Assembly: GCA_946965045.2 (NCBI GenBank) | Contig: OX337237.1 | Coordinates: forward strand, 2,356,001-2,420,000 | DNA length: 64,000 nt | Reading direction: 5' to 3' | Origin: Epithemia pelagica | Lineage: Eukaryota > Bacillariophyta > Bacillariophyceae > Surirellales > Surirellaceae | In this document: positions 62,479-64,000 of the stretch, in pieces | Position numbering within the stretch: position 1 is the stretch's first letter | Layout of the letters: each line of letters opens with the position of its first letter | Notes under the pieces: model-generated | What the model was told of the DNA's origin: nothing | Database searches by the model: none | Seen by the model: the letters and a program-made list of their open reading frames with translations, nothing else | Position numbers and translations under genes: made by a program

Positions 62479-64000
62479 TTACTTGTGTGGGGATTGTGTA
62501 AACAATGGCCAACCTCTCTTGGGACGAAACGTGGAGGAGGAGTAAAGTGGTGATTCCTCTTGGACCCACACGGATTCGTTCCTGGAGGTATGGTCGGTCC
62601 AGTTCCACTCAAACAGGACAAGTCGTTCTTCGGACGTGGAGGCATGGAAGGAAATGAGCATGGTTGTCCTCAAATGGTCCTCCTTCTCGTCCATGGTGGT
62701 AGCATCAAGGATGACACTTGAAGCCAATCTGGTTTCGTTCGTACCGGCAAGAGGGAGAAGAAGGCGACGTGCCTTACACACTCGTAACGAAGGGTTATGC
62801 TGTAATTTGGGGCGTTGCACAAACAATTGAAATGGACTCATGGAATTTTCTTTACATGGCTGGGGAGTGAGAGTTCCAGTGCCATGGTTGGCCGTGAGAC
62901 ACATGGTAGGATCGTGGGTGTCGCGGATTCGGATGGGACGAATGTGAGACAACACCCATTCCACTTGTTTGGGCAGGGGGGAACAATACGCTTGCAACAA
63001 GAGTTCTGCCACGAGACATGGTAATTGTGGAACGGGCGAGCGGGCATATTGGACCGCGGGAGAGACAAAGCGTCGGGGAAGACAGACCAAGCGCTTGTGG
63101 GGCAGTGGCCGCAAAATGTTCACCGCCGCGGGAAAGGTGCGATCGTGAAGCTGGACACTGTTTTGAATTTTTCGCTGCAAAATGTGTTCGGACCAGCCTT
63201 GTGCGGAACGAGGTTCTTCTTCTTGACACCAAAAGGGTTCGGCAATGCTTGTCATGTTTATCTTGTCCAACTTTTGTTTGGTAATTGTTTGATTCAGGTT
63301 GGGACCACCCAAACAAAAGATTCCCGGTTCCAGTAGTGGTTTGAGCGAAAAATAGTCATTGGCCACGTGTGCATTGGGCAGATAGGCAATGGTATCGGGT
63401 ATGTAGGAAAAGTACGTGTCATGGAACCAAGCTTCTCGATCACTCTGTTGGAACGTGTCAAAAAAGGTTTTGGAAGGAACCGGCAAAAACCAAAAGAGAT
63501 CGGGACGAACAAAGAAAAAGTTATCGAGCTTGACGCCTTGTGTGGACATGAGGTTTTGAACATGCCGCCAGGCCCAGGCTCGGGCAAACCACATGGAATA
63601 CCGACGGGGATCTCCGAAACGCGCCATTCGAAGGCGACAACTCAGCAAGTCATTGTCCTCTTTCTGCAAGTATTCCTCTTCCAATTGGTCCATGGCCTGC
63701 TGCTCTTGCAGAGACCCAATGTCATAGGCAGGTTCTACCTTGTGGTAGAAAAAGTATGGGTTCTCCTTGTCATCGTCATTGTCAAGAGACCAAACATTTT
63801 AGCTATTGTTGTTGTTCTTGTCCAATTGGTCGAGTGATGCTGTGACCACGACGACGACGAACCCAAACGAGACGACGACGACGACGACCGGGGTGGTGGT
63901 GATTGTGATGGCAATGGCAAGGTGGTGGACCACCACAATTGAATGGCAAGCATCACGACCAACAGAAGAATCAATGGTACCACTGTACGACCCAAGAAAG
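62479..64000 (-). CDS. Glycosyltransferase-like type II membrane protein, frameshifted and truncated by window edge
   Basis: The N-terminal frame is open to the right edge and has a signal anchor (TVVPLILLLVVMLAIQLWW) followed by a Ser/Pro-rich stem, as in Golgi glycosyltransferases. It runs to T-T-I-A-K near 63800, where the frame changes. The main frame, open from 63798, continues N-V-W-S-L-D-N-D-D-D and covers ~430 residues, with W-F-A-R-A-W-A-W, F-V-R-P-D-L-F-W-F-L-P-V-P, F-S-Y-I-P-D-T-I-A-Y-L-P and H-V-A-N-D-Y-F-S, a set seen in algal glycosyltransferase-like proteins. A possible ricin-type segment (D-P-T-M-C-L-T-A-N, then L-T-P-Q-P-C) follows. One extra A in the AAAA run at ~63796-63799 would join the two frames, so this is either a sequence error or a disabled gene. 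The exact family is uncertain. Confidence 0.55.

Overview
The window reads as nuclear DNA of a stramenopile alga, most probably a diatom. Several predicted proteins begin with a signal peptide followed by an aromatic-residue transit motif of the ASAF type (ASAF-VP, SCF-SP, QGF-QS), which marks import into a four-membrane red-lineage plastid. Genes are compact, and those with introns carry a few GT-AG introns, mostly 68 to 115 nt (two of 220-241 nt). Low-complexity Ser/Thr/Gln/Asn tracts and helicase-associated (HA) domains are also typical. I cannot name the species. No rRNA, tRNA, CRISPR array or intact transposon was recognised.

Left part (1-22,500): the tail of a FAM210-like membrane protein; an HSL-family alpha/beta hydrolase; a seven- or eight-exon Argonaute whose guide-binding pocket is kept but whose slicer residues are replaced; a two-exon gene joining a FAR1-like zinc-finger region to a piggyBac-like cysteine-rich tail; a two-RRM protein; a membrane-anchored gamma-glutamyltransferase; a transmembrane RING-H2 protein; an unknown membrane protein whose coding region holds an 87-nt near-perfect palindrome; mitochondrial ribosomal protein uL3; and the remains of a 5'-nucleotidase gene.

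Centre (22,624-40,984): a direct tandem duplication with a period of exactly 9,179 bp and a 3-bp 'tat' microhomology at the joints. Each copy holds a four-unit ~270-bp satellite array, a METTL18/HPM1-type protein-histidine methyltransferase, an LYR-motif protein, a GH16 beta-glucanase, a small plastid-targeted unknown protein and a plastid-targeted galactose-mutarotase-fold protein. Most of the unit is identical between copies, but divergence is concentrated in islands, above all in the middle of the methyltransferase gene.

Right part (41,000-64,000): SDHAF3/ACN9, a steroid-5-alpha-reductase family enzyme, a CIR1-like spliceosomal/corepressor protein, a 1,555-aa protein with three HA domains, a divergent promoter with a duplicated TGACGTAC element, a plastid membrane rubredoxin, an unknown two-module protein, a fucosyltransferase-like type II protein, a type I membrane protein with a LamG-like domain, and a glycosyltransferase-like gene cut by the window edge and interrupted by an apparent one-base frameshift.

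The genes do not form one pathway. Themes are small-RNA biology (Argonaute), mitochondrial assembly (uL3m, three LYR proteins counting both copies) and carbohydrate or glycan metabolism (GH16, mutarotase-like, two glycosyltransferase-like genes). Exon boundaries were placed by reading splice consensus, frame and family similarity by eye; they have not been tested against transcripts.
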